Part shown: piece by piece, positions 8,274 to 17,271 of the stretch
Numbering within the stretch: position 1 is the first letter of the stretch
Layout: each line of letters starts with the position of its first letter
Made by a program: the position numbers and the translations under genes
The notes under the pieces: generated by a model
What the model was told of the DNA's origin: nothing
Database searches by the model: none
The model's input: the letters and a program-made list of their open reading frames with translations, nothing else
Source of the DNA: Halanaerobium sp041694515
GTDB taxonomy: Bacteria > Bacillota > Halanaerobiia > Halanaerobiales > Halanaerobiaceae
Assembly: GCA_041694515.1 (NCBI GenBank)
Contig: JASMSZ010000005.1
Span: forward strand, 1-64,000
Direction: 5' to 3'
Length of the DNA: 64,000 bases

Positions 8274-9321
8274 CTTCTACTCCCCCTCTAATGATTAAGT
8301 AAAAAAACACAAATACTCCAATAAAAATACCTATATATTTAGTAAAAAATCTCCAATAAAACAATAGAGGAAATAAATCACTGTTATCTACAAATCTGGC
8401 AAATAAGAGGGAATATCCACCTTCTGCTATTCCAGCTGCTCCTGGTGTCGGGGCAAAATACATAATAAAGACAATAAGAACCTGTAAAGTCAAAACTCTA
8501 GAAAAAGCTATTTGATAACCCATTCCATTAAGGAGCAGATATGAAAAAGAAAATTCTGCTATTAAAAACATTACTGTAAAGAAAAATGAAAGGAAAACAA
8601 AAATCTTTTGACCCTGAATAAAAAAAGCCAGATCTTCAGAAAAAAGCTGTAGATGTTTAAAAATATATCTGATAATCTTTCTAAATCTTTTTCTGGTCAT
8701 TAGATGTTTCGATTTTAAAAAATAAAAAACCTTATAAATTAATTTCATAATCAATCTAACTTTAAAAATTAAAAAATAAAATATTAAAATATAAAGTCCT
8801 ACAAATATTGCTAAATAAACAAATATATAGTCACCGGGCAGCAGGTTAAGCATTGACTGATTTCTAAAAACTATCAGCGGTACACTCAAAAAAAGCATAG
8901 TTGCTGATAATAATGTTCTAATTAACACGGCTGCAGAAGATTTACCCAGTGGAACCCCCTTTTTTTGCAAAAAATATACCTGTGCAAAACCACCACCAGT
9001 GGCTAATGGAGTTATATTTGAGATAAAAATATTAATAAATACCAGTTTATAAACATTCCAGAAAGAAATTTCTGCATTTAATGTCTTTAAAACAAAAAAT
9101 AGCCTTAGACCATCTATAATAAAATAAGAAAACAACAAAACTATAAGAAAAATTAAAATTTCATTTGGAAAAGTAAAAATAGTATTTAAATTACCACCCT
9201 GAAAAAATACCCTTCTGATATAATAAAGGGTTACAGCAGAAATTAAAAGAAAAAACCCAAAATATAGCAGTGAATTTTTTATATTAAAATATTTTTCTAT
9301 AAAATTATTATTATCTGCCAT
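8257..9321 (-). CDS. YbhN/UPF0104-family membrane protein (LPG synthase TM-domain, flippase-like)
   Basis: 354 residues, about eight transmembrane helices. The conserved TPLATGGGFAQVYFL and FAPTPGAAGIAEGGY segments are the hallmarks of the lysylphosphatidylglycerol-synthase TM region family (PF03706), whose members include the flippase half of MprF and the YbhN proteins. The aminoacyl-transferase half is absent. SD GGGGAAAAATA before the ATG. Its stop overlaps the start of the phosphoesterase-GT4 gene, so the two are made together; a role in moving or supporting synthesis of a glycolipid is inferred from that pairing. Promoter candidate at 9464-9492. Confidence 0.85.
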   Translation of the reverse strand: MADNNNFIEKYFNIKNSLLYFGFFLLISAVTLYYIRRVFFQGGNLNTIFTFPNEILIFLIVLLFSYFIIDGLRLFFVLKTLNAEISFWNVYKLVFINIFISNITPLATGGGFAQVYFLQKKGVPLGKSSAAVLIRTLLSATMLFLSVPLIVFRNQSMLNLLPGDYIFVYLAIFVGLYILIFYFLIFKVRLIMKLIYKVFYFLKSKHLMTRKRFRKIIRYIFKHLQLFSEDLAFFIQGQKIFVFLSFFFTVMFLIAEFSFSYLLLNGMGYQIAFSRVLTLQVLIVFIMYFAPTPGAAGIAEGGYSLLFARFVDNSDLFPLLFYWRFFTKYIGIFIGVFVFFYLIIRGGVEVEEQK

Positions 9322-9463
9322 TATTTTTCCCCTTTCCTATTAGTTATAACAAAATAACTAAAACCAGTTATTACTCCCTCCATTAGCAGCAGAAGCAGAT
9401 ATAAAATACATAATAAAAAAATGAATATAAATAACCCCCAATAAATACTATTTTCTTGATCTA

Positions 9464-9492
9464 ATTATATTATATTGAGGGCTAAAAGTAAA
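9464..9492 (-). promoter_or_regulatory. Candidate promoter of the YbhN/GT4 operon
   Basis: Minus strand -35 TTTACT (9487-9492), 17-bp spacer, -10 TATAAT (9464-9469). Leader of about 135 nt to the ATG at 9321, AT-rich with no clear structure. The rest of 9322-9560 holds nothing else recognisable. Confidence 0.45.
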
Positions 9493-9560
9493 AAAATAAC
9501 TTCTTATTAATTATTAAATTTTTAAAGAACAAAAAGTAAATCAGAAATTAAATTTAAAGT

Positions 9561-10850
9561 TTATGATTTTAAATTATTATATTCAGGAGGTCTAGCTAAA
9601 TAAGCAGCTGCAAGAGCCAGTATGGGTAACAATGTTACAATTAGCATTATTTCTGTATACCCATTAAAATAATCATAAGCCAGACCAAAAGGCAGTGGAC
9701 CCAGAGCAGAACCGATAACCATTGCGGTAGAGAAAAAGCCTCTAATACTACCTAAATGTTTTTTACCAAAATAATTTGGCAGCATAACAGAAGTACTAAC
9801 TCCATCAAAAGCCATAAATGAACCATGTACCAGGGCATAAATTATAAAGGCTGATTTCGTATCTGCCTTGATAATTAATAAAATTGCTGAGATTAACAAT
9901 ATAAAGTTAACCATTTTAACAAGCCTGACTTTAACTCTATCCAAAATATAGCCGCCTAAAAAAGTCAGTGGAAATTTTATCACAGAAGTTAAACTTAAAA
10001 TATAGGCTGCAAAACCAGCAGAATATCCTTTTTCAGCAATAATTGAAACCATATGAAAGATAATACCGGTATTAATCATGGAAGGAATAATAACCAGATA
10101 AATAACGAACCAGAACTCTTTAGTCCCCATAGCCTCTTTTAGAGTCCAGGGATCATTACTTATATGAACTCGCGGTGCATATTTATTGCTTACACTGTCT
10201 TCTTCCTCTTCTGTAATTCCATCAATTTTAAGACCTATGTTTTCAGGTCGATTGCGAACCAGATACCATCCCGCTGGAGTCATAATTAAAAATAACGCCA
10301 GTGTCCAGAAACGCCAGGCATTATTGATTCCGAACAAATTAATCAAATAATTATTTAAAGGAGGAATAACTGCTGCTCCAATAACACCACCAATTCCCAG
10401 AAGGCTCATTGCCAGTCCTCTTCTGGATTTAAACCAGTGTGGAACCAGTGTCTGCGGCCAGAGCCCCATTGATCCCTGCCCAAAAAATCTCATTAAGAAA
10501 AATCCAATTAAAAGCATTATTGGATTTGCAACAAAACTCATCCAGAGAGCTGCAGCTCCCAGAGATAAAGAAATAATTACAATCATTTTACGATGACCAT
10601 ATTCATCAATTTTTTGCCCCATAAATGTTAAAATAAGGCCAGAAATTAATGTTCCTCCGGAATAAAGACTGGAAATTAAAGACCTACTCCAGCCAAATTG
10701 TTTTATGTAATGATCAATAAAAATAGAAATAGAATATGTTTGTCCGGGACCTGAAAAAAAGAAAGCTAAAGCTGACATAAATAAGATTACCCAGCCATAA
10801 TAAAAACTTGTTTTTATAGGTTTTTCTTCCTGTTCTAAATGTAGACTCAT
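9561..10850 (-). CDS. MFS transporter, oxalate/formate antiporter (OFA)-like
   Basis: 429 residues with 12 predicted membrane helices and a charged central loop (TEEEEDSVSNKY). The opening FYYGWVILFMSALAFFF and GQKIDEYGHRK resemble the OFA/monocarboxylate branch of the major facilitator superfamily, which carries small organic acids. Substrate cannot be read from sequence. It has its own promoter (10894-10921) and the preceding lacI-type gene ends in a terminator, so it is probably not part of the maltodextrin operon although it lies next to it. SD GGGAGAAG. Confidence 0.8.
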   Translation of the reverse strand: MSLHLEQEEKPIKTSFYYGWVILFMSALAFFFSGPGQTYSISIFIDHYIKQFGWSRSLISSLYSGGTLISGLILTFMGQKIDEYGHRKMIVIISLSLGAAALWMSFVANPIMLLIGFFLMRFFGQGSMGLWPQTLVPHWFKSRRGLAMSLLGIGGVIGAAVIPPLNNYLINLFGINNAWRFWTLALFLIMTPAGWYLVRNRPENIGLKIDGITEEEEDSVSNKYAPRVHISNDPWTLKEAMGTKEFWFVIYLVIIPSMINTGIIFHMVSIIAEKGYSAGFAAYILSLTSVIKFPLTFLGGYILDRVKVRLVKMVNFILLISAILLIIKADTKSAFIIYALVHGSFMAFDGVSTSVMLPNYFGKKHLGSIRGFFSTAMVIGSALGPLPFGLAYDYFNGYTEIMLIVTLLPILALAAAYLARPPEYNNLKS

Positions 10851-10893
10851 AATTATACTTCTCCCTGCTTATTTTATATATTAACCAGAGTTA

Positions 10894-10921
10894 ACTATAT
10901 CATTACAATTAATAAAGTCAA
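10894..10921 (-). promoter_or_regulatory. Candidate promoter of the MFS gene
   Basis: Minus strand -35 TTGACT (10916-10921), 16-bp spacer, -10 TATAGT (10894-10899). It sits just downstream of the terminator at 10933-10960. Confidence 0.55.
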
Positions 10922-10932
10922 GAATTTAACAG

Positions 10933-10960
10933 AAAAAAACCGACAGAATAAGTCTGTCAG
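10933..10960 (-). terminator. Terminator after the lacI-type regulator
   Basis: Stem CTGACAGA/TCTGTCGG (10953-10960 with 10940-10947; one G-U pair), 5-nt loop, then seven T residues on the minus strand. It marks the end of the maltodextrin operon. Confidence 0.8.
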
Positions 10961-10987
10961 AATTTATAAGCTTAAACAATAGTTATT

Positions 10988-12007
10988 TTAATTTAAGTTC
11001 CTACAGGAGTCTCTCTCAATAATATTTGCAGGGACAATTGTATGCTCATATTTTTCGATTTGTCCATTTATAACTCCAATCAATAATTCAGTTGCCTTAT
11101 TTCCCAGAAGATAAATATTAATATCCACTGTGGTCAAAGGTGGAGAAATCAACTTTGAAACAGGATTATTATTAAAACCAACTATCGAGATATCTTCAGG
11201 TATTTTAAGCTGCAGATCATTCACAGCCTGCATAATTGTATAGGCCATTGTATCACTCATTCCGTAAAAAGCAGTTATTTCCGGATGCTCTTTAATCATT
11301 TTTTGAGAAAGCATATAAATACTCTGATAATCTATCATTTCTAATTGTACAATTAAATTCTCATTAATTTTTAAATCATTTTTCTGAAAAGAATTTTTAT
11401 ATCCCTGCAGCCGATCTTGATTCATTATATAATTTTCGTCACCAACAATCATTGCTATATTTCGGTGACCATTTTTGATCAGATAATCAACAACTTTCTC
11501 ACTTGCAGCAATATTATCATTATTAACCCAGTAGTATTTATCCCTTTCTTCTGGTCTTCCCACAATTACAAAAGGAAAATTAAGTTTAGTTAATTCCTCA
11601 ATTAATTGATCCTCTTTTTTTGCTCTCAAAAGCAAAACTCCATCAATCTGTTTCCCTCTAACTGCATTTAAAACTGTCTTTTTTTCCTCTTCTTCCCCAT
11701 TACTGGTCAATAAAAGTAAGTTAAATCCTTTTGAATGGGCAAGAACTCCAATTCCACGTAAAATTTCTGAGTAAAAGGGATCAGCAAAGGCTTCTTCTGT
11801 TGAATATGGAATTACCAGTCCCAGATTATGTGATCTCTGTTTAACAAGATTCCTGGCATTAATATTGGGATGATAACCAATCTCATCCATAATTTTTCTT
11901 ACTTTTTCTTTAGTTTCCTCACTAATGCGGGAACTATTATTAATAACTCTAGAAACTGTAGAAGGTGCGACTCCAGCTTTTTTTGCTACATCTTTTAAAG
12001 TAGGCAT
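10988..12007 (-). CDS. LacI-family transcriptional regulator (MalR-like)
   Basis: 339 residues. N-terminal helix-turn-helix MPTLKDVAKKAGVAPSTVSRV with the hinge region (IGYHPNINARNL), followed by a periplasmic-binding-protein-like sugar sensor domain ending ERDSCRNL. A TTG nine bases upstream is in frame, but the SD AAGGAT is correctly spaced only for the ATG at 12005-12007. It is the last gene of the maltodextrin operon, 67 bp after the GH13 gene, and the likely repressor for the LacI-type operator at 19729-19740. The effector (maltose or a maltodextrin) is inferred from context. Confidence 0.9.
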   Translation of the reverse strand: MPTLKDVAKKAGVAPSTVSRVINNSSRISEETKEKVRKIMDEIGYHPNINARNLVKQRSHNLGLVIPYSTEEAFADPFYSEILRGIGVLAHSKGFNLLLLTSNGEEEEKKTVLNAVRGKQIDGVLLLRAKKEDQLIEELTKLNFPFVIVGRPEERDKYYWVNNDNIAASEKVVDYLIKNGHRNIAMIVGDENYIMNQDRLQGYKNSFQKNDLKINENLIVQLEMIDYQSIYMLSQKMIKEHPEITAFYGMSDTMAYTIMQAVNDLQLKIPEDISIVGFNNNPVSKLISPPLTTVDINIYLLGNKATELLIGVINGQIEKYEHTIVPANIIERDSCRNLN

Positions 12008-12074
12008 CTTTATCAATCCTTATAATTTGATTTGACAAATTAATCATATCAGCTTTATAAGTAATAACGCAAAT

Positions 12075-13847
12075 TTATGAATAAATTAAAATTTGCTTTT
12101 TATCTATTTTCAGACAGTTATTATTAAAAGAATTATTATTATAATTAGTGATTGAAAAGGATAAAGTTTTGTTTTTTAAGAGCTCAATTATATTATTATC
12201 ATTAATTTTTTGTTTTTTATCAGACATATTAATGATAACCACTGTACTATCTTCATTACTTTTTTTATTTTTTCTTGAAAATATTAAGACTTTGTTTAAG
12301 GGATCAACAAAAAGTTCTTTATAGTCTCCTTTTCTTAAATCTCTATTTTGATTATAATAGGAAATAATTTTTTTATAATAATTAAAAAGTTCTCTATTTT
12401 GCCTGTTTTGATCCCAGATCATAGTTCTTCTGCAGTCGGGATCATCAGCACCTGTTAATCCAACTTCACTACCATAATATACCAGAGGGATTCCTGGTAA
12501 TAAGAACTGCAGAGATATAGCAAACTTCATCTTTTGATCAATAATTTTTTTATTATAATTTCTTAATTTCCAATTAAATCTAGCTGTATCATGACTGTCT
12601 AATAAATTCACCAAAATATTAGGCTTCTCAGGGTGATAATGTCTAAAATTTTCCTGAATTTGAGAACTAAACTGATCGACATCCATATTTTCTTCTATTA
12701 TTAATGAATAAATATCACGCTGCAAATCATAATTCATGACTGAATCAAAAGTATTACCTTCTAGCCAGTTTGAAGCTCTATACCAAACTTCTCCAATAAT
12801 AAAAATATCATCATTAATTTTTCTGACCCCTTTTCTAAATTTTTCCCAAAACTCTCTGGATACTTCATCTGCAACATCCAATCTCCAGCCATCTAAGTCA
12901 AGTTCAGCTGTCCAATACTCAGCAACCTCTAAAAAATATTCCTGAGTTTCAGAATTATCTAAATTTAAGCGAGGCATATCCTGAATATCATTAGCAAATG
13001 TTGAATAATTTACATCTTCTTTTGAAATGGGAAAATTTTCTGGAAAATACCAATTGATATATCTCGATTTTTCGCCCTTTCTTAATAAATCTTCAAATGC
13101 AAAAAAATTAGAGCCTGAATGATTAAATACTGCATCAATAATTAATTTAATTCCTTTTTCTTTAGCTGCTTTTGATAATTCTTTTGCGTCTTCAACACTA
13201 CCAAAGTTAGGATCAATTTGATAGTAATCATCGATATTATATTTATGATTACTGGGAGATTTAAAAATTGGAGTTAAATATAGAGTATTAATTCCTAATT
13301 CCTTTAAATAATCCAATTTTTTAATTATACCTCTGATATCTCCACCATAAATTGAATTTTTTTTTGGTAACTGATTCCATTCTCTATTTTTATAATTATT
13401 ATTATCTGCTCGAAAAAATCGATCGGGAAATATTTGATAGATAACAGCATCTCTGGCCCATTCGGGAGATTTTTTTACATCAGATTTGTTGATAATAGCT
13501 TTTTGAAAGTAACCAGAATCATATCCTTCAGGTCTGGTTTCAAAAAATCCTTTTTCATTATACCAGACTCTGTTTCCTTCATTATCTTCTAAATAAAAAA
13601 AGTATCTTAACCGGGTGTCATCTGAATTTAACCTGACAGAAAAAATATCATGGTATTTACTCCGATATTTTAAATTCATTTCAATTTTATTATTTGCATC
13701 TTTATTATCAGAATACCGGGGACCATAAATTAATACTACTCGAGATATATCATCTCGGGCAGCTTCTAAAGTTATTTCTAAAGTATTTAAATCAATTACA
13801 GACTGCATTTCATTTTTATAATCATGTCGAATTGATGAATAAATCAA
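12075..13847 (-). CDS. GH13 alpha-amylase-family enzyme, cyclomaltodextrinase/neopullulanase type
   Basis: About 590 residues. An N-terminal beta domain of about 120 residues (CBM34-like) precedes the TIM barrel. Catalytic residues seen: nucleophile in GWRLDVADE (about D324), acid/base in IIGEVW (about E353), and the third Asp in LLDSHDTARF (about D420). The MPRLNLDN segment is typical of cyclomaltodextrinase/neopullulanase/maltogenic amylase. No signal peptide, so it cuts imported maltodextrins in the cytoplasm. A GTG at 13857-13859 lies inside the SD AGGAGGTG; the TTG at 13845-13847 is 9 bases from it and preferred. A MITE-like insert lies just upstream, between it and malG. Confidence 0.88.
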   Translation of the reverse strand: MIYSSIRHDYKNEMQSVIDLNTLEITLEAARDDISRVVLIYGPRYSDNKDANNKIEMNLKYRSKYHDIFSVRLNSDDTRLRYFFYLEDNEGNRVWYNEKGFFETRPEGYDSGYFQKAIINKSDVKKSPEWARDAVIYQIFPDRFFRADNNNYKNREWNQLPKKNSIYGGDIRGIIKKLDYLKELGINTLYLTPIFKSPSNHKYNIDDYYQIDPNFGSVEDAKELSKAAKEKGIKLIIDAVFNHSGSNFFAFEDLLRKGEKSRYINWYFPENFPISKEDVNYSTFANDIQDMPRLNLDNSETQEYFLEVAEYWTAELDLDGWRLDVADEVSREFWEKFRKGVRKINDDIFIIGEVWYRASNWLEGNTFDSVMNYDLQRDIYSLIIEENMDVDQFSSQIQENFRHYHPEKPNILVNLLDSHDTARFNWKLRNYNKKIIDQKMKFAISLQFLLPGIPLVYYGSEVGLTGADDPDCRRTMIWDQNRQNRELFNYYKKIISYYNQNRDLRKGDYKELFVDPLNKVLIFSRKNKKSNEDSTVVIINMSDKKQKINDNNIIELLKNKTLSFSITNYNNNSFNNNCLKIDKKQILIYS

Positions 13848-13928
13848 ATTTAACTGCACCTCCTGATTTTTATCTAGCTAATTACATTATATAAAAGGTA
13901 CAGGTATGTGTCTAATTTTTATTTATTA

Positions 13929-14050
13929 ATGTAAGGTTGTACTGCGAAAAGTCCTAATTAAGAATTTCCGACTTATATAACCCCTATCATGATAAGCTTC
14001 TCAAATTGCTATAATACCAAAAATCGACTTTTCGCAGTGCAGCCATGTAA
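13929..14050. mobile_element. MITE-like insertion (110 bp, 19-bp inverted repeats, 6-bp target duplication)
   Basis: Terminal inverted repeats GGTTGTACTGCGAAAAGTC (13935-13953) and, on the other strand, GGCTGCACTGCGAAAAGTC (14026-14044) match at 17 of 19 positions. They are flanked by the direct repeat ATGTAA (13929-13934 and 14045-14050), the expected target-site duplication. The interior (72 bp) is AT-rich with no coding capacity. It looks like a non-autonomous element moved by a transposase encoded elsewhere. It sits between malG and the GH13 gene and does not break either. The IS family was not identified. Confidence 0.8.
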
Positions 14051-14070
14051 GTATTTACAATAATTTAAAT

Positions 14071-14946
14071 TTATCCTTTTACTCCACCCAGAGTTAATCC
14101 TCCTACTAAGAAACGAGAAAGCAAGAGAAAAATTGCCATAACTGGCAGCATAATTAATACAGAAGCTGCGGCAAATTGTGCCCAGGCAGTATTAAACTGA
14201 CTGGCTAGATTTGTTAAACCAACTGGCAGCGTATAAAGGCTGTTGTCTGTCATTACAACTCGAGCCACCATATATTCATTCCAGGCAGTCATAAATGAAA
14301 ATAAAGCTGTAATTACCAGAGCTGGTTTGGCAAGAGGAAGTATTATCATATAAAAAGCCTGAAATTGATTTAAACCATCTACCAGTGCAGCCTCCTCAAG
14401 ACTTTCAGGAATTGTATCATAATAACCCTTCATCTGCCAGACACATAAGGGTAAAGCAGTTGAAGAATACATAATAATCAAACCTATATGGGCTTTAGCC
14501 ATACCTAAAAATGGTACTACAATAGTCTGTTCGGTTAAACCAAACTGTGCTAAAAGTATATACATCGGCAGTAAAAGCATTGTTGCAGGGAACATCTGAG
14601 TTAATAAGAAAAAGGTTAAGCCAGATTTTCGTCCAGGAAATCTTTTGCGAGAAAAGACATAACCGGCTGTTGAGGCAAGTGAAACACCAATAATTACAGT
14701 AAAAAAAGTAACTAAAAGTGAATTTCTCAACCAGATTAAAAATCCCTTATCAAAAATTAAGGTTCTATATGCCTCAAAAGTTGCATTATCAGGAATAATG
14801 GCAAGACTCGTTGAATGTAATGAGTCACCAGGTCTTAAGGATGTACCAAAAACTCTTAATGCTGGATAAACAGCAATAACTACAGAAATTAATAAAATTA
14901 TATGAAAAATAATCTTCTTCCATTTACTATCTTTTTTTACTGACAT
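14071..14946 (-). CDS. malG: Maltodextrin ABC transporter permease, MalG type
   Basis: 291 residues, six membrane helices, with the binding-protein-dependent permease motif EEAALVDGLNQFQAFYMIILPLAKPAL (the EAA loop that docks on the ATPase). Ends LTLGGVKG, a characteristic MalG C-terminus. SD AAGGAGG. Follows malF by 14 bp and forms the inner-membrane channel with it. No dedicated ATPase gene is in the operon; as in many Firmicutes a shared MsmK/MalK-like ATPase elsewhere must serve it. Confidence 0.92.
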   Translation of the reverse strand: MSVKKDSKWKKIIFHIILLISVVIAVYPALRVFGTSLRPGDSLHSTSLAIIPDNATFEAYRTLIFDKGFLIWLRNSLLVTFFTVIIGVSLASTAGYVFSRKRFPGRKSGLTFFLLTQMFPATMLLLPMYILLAQFGLTEQTIVVPFLGMAKAHIGLIIMYSSTALPLCVWQMKGYYDTIPESLEEAALVDGLNQFQAFYMIILPLAKPALVITALFSFMTAWNEYMVARVVMTDNSLYTLPVGLTNLASQFNTAWAQFAAASVLIMLPVMAIFLLLSRFLVGGLTLGGVKG

Positions 14947-14960
14947 TTAAGAACCTCCTT

Positions 14961-15902
14961 TTAGTCTGCATTAATATAATCAATAAAGCTAATTGCCCAA
15001 ACAAGTAAAATTACAAAAATAATTAAAGAAAATGCTGCCGCATAACCATAACGATAAAATTCAAAAGCGGAACGGTAAACATGAGTAACTAAAATATCTA
15101 TTTTATTTGTAAGAGTGTTTTGAGTTAATAAGTAAATTACTCTTAAATTATTAAATGTCCAGACAACTCCCAGTATAACTGCAGGTAACATAACTGGTTT
15201 TAATAATGGTAAGGTTATATGTTTAATCTGCTGCCAGCTGCTGGCTCCATCAATTTCTGCAGCCTCATAAAAATTAGGATCAATACTCTGCAGCCCCCCC
15301 AGAGCAATCATCATCATAAAAGGAATTCCCAACCAAATATTTACTATTAAAGCTGCACTAAAACCTGTACTGGCCTGACTCAACCAGGCAATTCCTGGAA
15401 CACCAATTTTTCTTAAAAGTAAATTTACAGCACCATAACGAAAATTAAACATTCCTTTCCAGACTAAAACCACAATATACTGAGGTATTGCCCAGGGAAT
15501 AACCAGTAAAGTTCTATAAATTGATTTAAACATTAAATCTCGATCAAGTATAATAGCATAAAATATTCCAAAACTCACATGGGCGACAACATTAATAACT
15601 GTCCAGGCAACTGTTCTTAATAAAATAATCCAGAACGAACTCTCGGTTATTATTTGAATAAAATTATCAATCCCAATATAAGTGAGTTGATCACTTTGAA
15701 TAAACTGCCTCATATTGTACATATTCAGATTTGAAAATGCTAATCTAAAATTATAAAAAAATGGATAAATAACAACAAATAATACAACTATAAAGGCCGG
15801 CAGCAGCATCATATAAGAAAATTTGTGTTCTCTCCAGAAGTCTTTAAGTGAAAAACTTGCTAATGCTGATGTAAACCTCAAGTTTTGATCAGGTTGACTC
15901 AT
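14961..15902 (-). CDS. malF: Maltodextrin ABC transporter permease, MalF type
   Basis: 313 residues, six membrane helices after an N-terminal cytoplasmic stretch; EAA loop at YEAAEIDGASSWQQIKHITLPLLKP. Lacks the large periplasmic P2 loop of E. coli MalF, as usual in Firmicutes. SD TAGGAGGT. A strong hairpin (15925-15960) lies between malE and this gene. Confidence 0.92.
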   Translation of the reverse strand: MSQPDQNLRFTSALASFSLKDFWREHKFSYMMLLPAFIVVLFVVIYPFFYNFRLAFSNLNMYNMRQFIQSDQLTYIGIDNFIQIITESSFWIILLRTVAWTVINVVAHVSFGIFYAIILDRDLMFKSIYRTLLVIPWAIPQYIVVLVWKGMFNFRYGAVNLLLRKIGVPGIAWLSQASTGFSAALIVNIWLGIPFMMMIALGGLQSIDPNFYEAAEIDGASSWQQIKHITLPLLKPVMLPAVILGVVWTFNNLRVIYLLTQNTLTNKIDILVTHVYRSAFEFYRYGYAAAFSLIIFVILLVWAISFIDYINAD

Positions 15903-15924
15903 TTAATTACCTCCTAAAAATTTA

Positions 15925-15960
15925 AAAATTAAAAGAGGGTTAAAACCCTCTTTTAATTTT
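15925..15960 (-). terminator. malE-malF intergenic hairpin (attenuator/mRNA stabiliser)
   Basis: Perfect 17-bp inverted repeat AAAATTAAAAGAGGGTT / AACCCTCTTTTAATTTT with a 2-nt loop, followed on the minus strand by a T-rich stretch (TTTTTAAATTTTTAGG). It begins 8 bp after the malE stop. It probably ends or stabilises most transcripts so that binding protein is made in excess over the permeases. Confidence 0.75.
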
Positions 15961-15967
15961 ATTAGAA

Positions 15968-17242
15968 TTACTGCATACTTTTAATATTTTCTTCAGCTTC
16001 CTGCTGCATCTGTTCAGCAGCCGCTTCAGGTGTTAAATCATCACTCATTACACTCTGTAAAGCTGGTCTTACAGCATCCCAGATACCTCTCATTTCAGGT
16101 ACTATTGGCATTGGTTTACCAAGTCTTAACTGTTTAGCAGAACCTCTCATAATTGGATCGTTTTGAATTTGTGGAAGACCATAAGCCTGTTTGTTACTTG
16201 GTAAAAAGTTATTTTCCACAAATAACTCCTGGGCAGCAGTACTTGTTATGAAGTCAATAAATTTCATTACTGCAATTTGTTTTTGTCTAGGAAGATCACT
16301 TAACATAATTAAACCATAGCCACTTGTCATTGGCTGACCATATTTACCTGTTTTTTCAAATTTAGGAATTGGAGCAACTCCTAAATCAATATTTTTAGCA
16401 TTTTTATAACCTTCAATTGACCAGTCTCCATTAATTATAAAGGCAACATTACCTTCTTTAAATAAGCTGTCCATCAGATCATAATCAGATTCTTTTGGAA
16501 CAATTTCATGCTCAAATTTAAGTGAATGAACAAATTCTAAAGAATCAACAGTTGCTTTAGTATTTAATGTTGGATTATATTCTTCATCAAAAACCCAACC
16601 ACCAAAGCCACCGTGAAAAGCAGCCCACCAGAATGGTTCATTTAAATTATATGCTAAACCATACTTATCAACCAGGCCGTCACCATCTTCATCAATAGTA
16701 TTTGCTTTGGCTACTTCAATTAATTCAGACCATGTTTCTGGAGCTTGATCTACAATGTTTTTATTGTACATTAACATTAAGTGATTACCCATAGTTACAG
16801 GTACACCATAAGTTTCTCCACGTAAGCTCATACCAGGAAGAGCTGCATCAATATACTTATCCTTCATTTCCTGACTCATCAGCTCATTTAATGGTTGAGC
16901 AATTCCCATAATTGAAAATGGACCAACGTGGTCAAAAGGACTCCAGACAACATCCGGTCCCTGTCCACCCATATAAGCAGTTTGTGTATTCTGTCTTAAA
17001 TCTTCAACACTACCTGAATGAGTCCTTTCCACCGTAATATTAGGATATTTCTTCTCAAATTTTTTGATTAGTGAATCTAACAAACTTTCATCAAGTGTAA
17101 CATCAAGGGTCTCCCAAAACTTAAGTGTTACTTCTTTTGTAAGCTCTTTCTTATCGAGATTCTGCTGAGCAGCAGCACTTACTGAAAAGATAAGTGATAA
17201 GGCTAAAACTAAAATTGAAACAGTAAAAATTGACTTTCTCAT
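15968..17242 (-). CDS. malE: Maltodextrin ABC transporter substrate-binding protein
   Basis: 424 residues, family-1 extracellular solute-binding protein. The signal peptide runs MRKSIFTVSILVLALSLIFS to about residue 25, with a VSAAAQQ cleavage region and no lipobox Cys, so the mature protein is released or held non-covalently. Mature region shows LKFWETLD, the GQGPDVVWSPFD motif and GYGLIML strand typical of MalE/GanO proteins. SD GGAGG. Lies 29 bp after the GH31 gene. Maltodextrin substrate is inferred from the GH31/GH13/LacI context. Confidence 0.9.
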   Translation of the reverse strand: MRKSIFTVSILVLALSLIFSVSAAAQQNLDKKELTKEVTLKFWETLDVTLDESLLDSLIKKFEKKYPNITVERTHSGSVEDLRQNTQTAYMGGQGPDVVWSPFDHVGPFSIMGIAQPLNELMSQEMKDKYIDAALPGMSLRGETYGVPVTMGNHLMLMYNKNIVDQAPETWSELIEVAKANTIDEDGDGLVDKYGLAYNLNEPFWWAAFHGGFGGWVFDEEYNPTLNTKATVDSLEFVHSLKFEHEIVPKESDYDLMDSLFKEGNVAFIINGDWSIEGYKNAKNIDLGVAPIPKFEKTGKYGQPMTSGYGLIMLSDLPRQKQIAVMKFIDFITSTAAQELFVENNFLPSNKQAYGLPQIQNDPIMRGSAKQLRLGKPMPIVPEMRGIWDAVRPALQSVMSDDLTPEAAAEQMQQEAEENIKSMQ

Positions 17243-17271
17243 TAATAATTCCTCCTTTTAATTTGTTAAAC

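Noticed and set aside
12736..12945. Plus-strand open frames antisense to the GH13, GH36, GH51 and other long genes
   Set aside because: They lack ribosome sites and sit fully inside well-supported genes on the other strand; AT-rich codon bias explains them.
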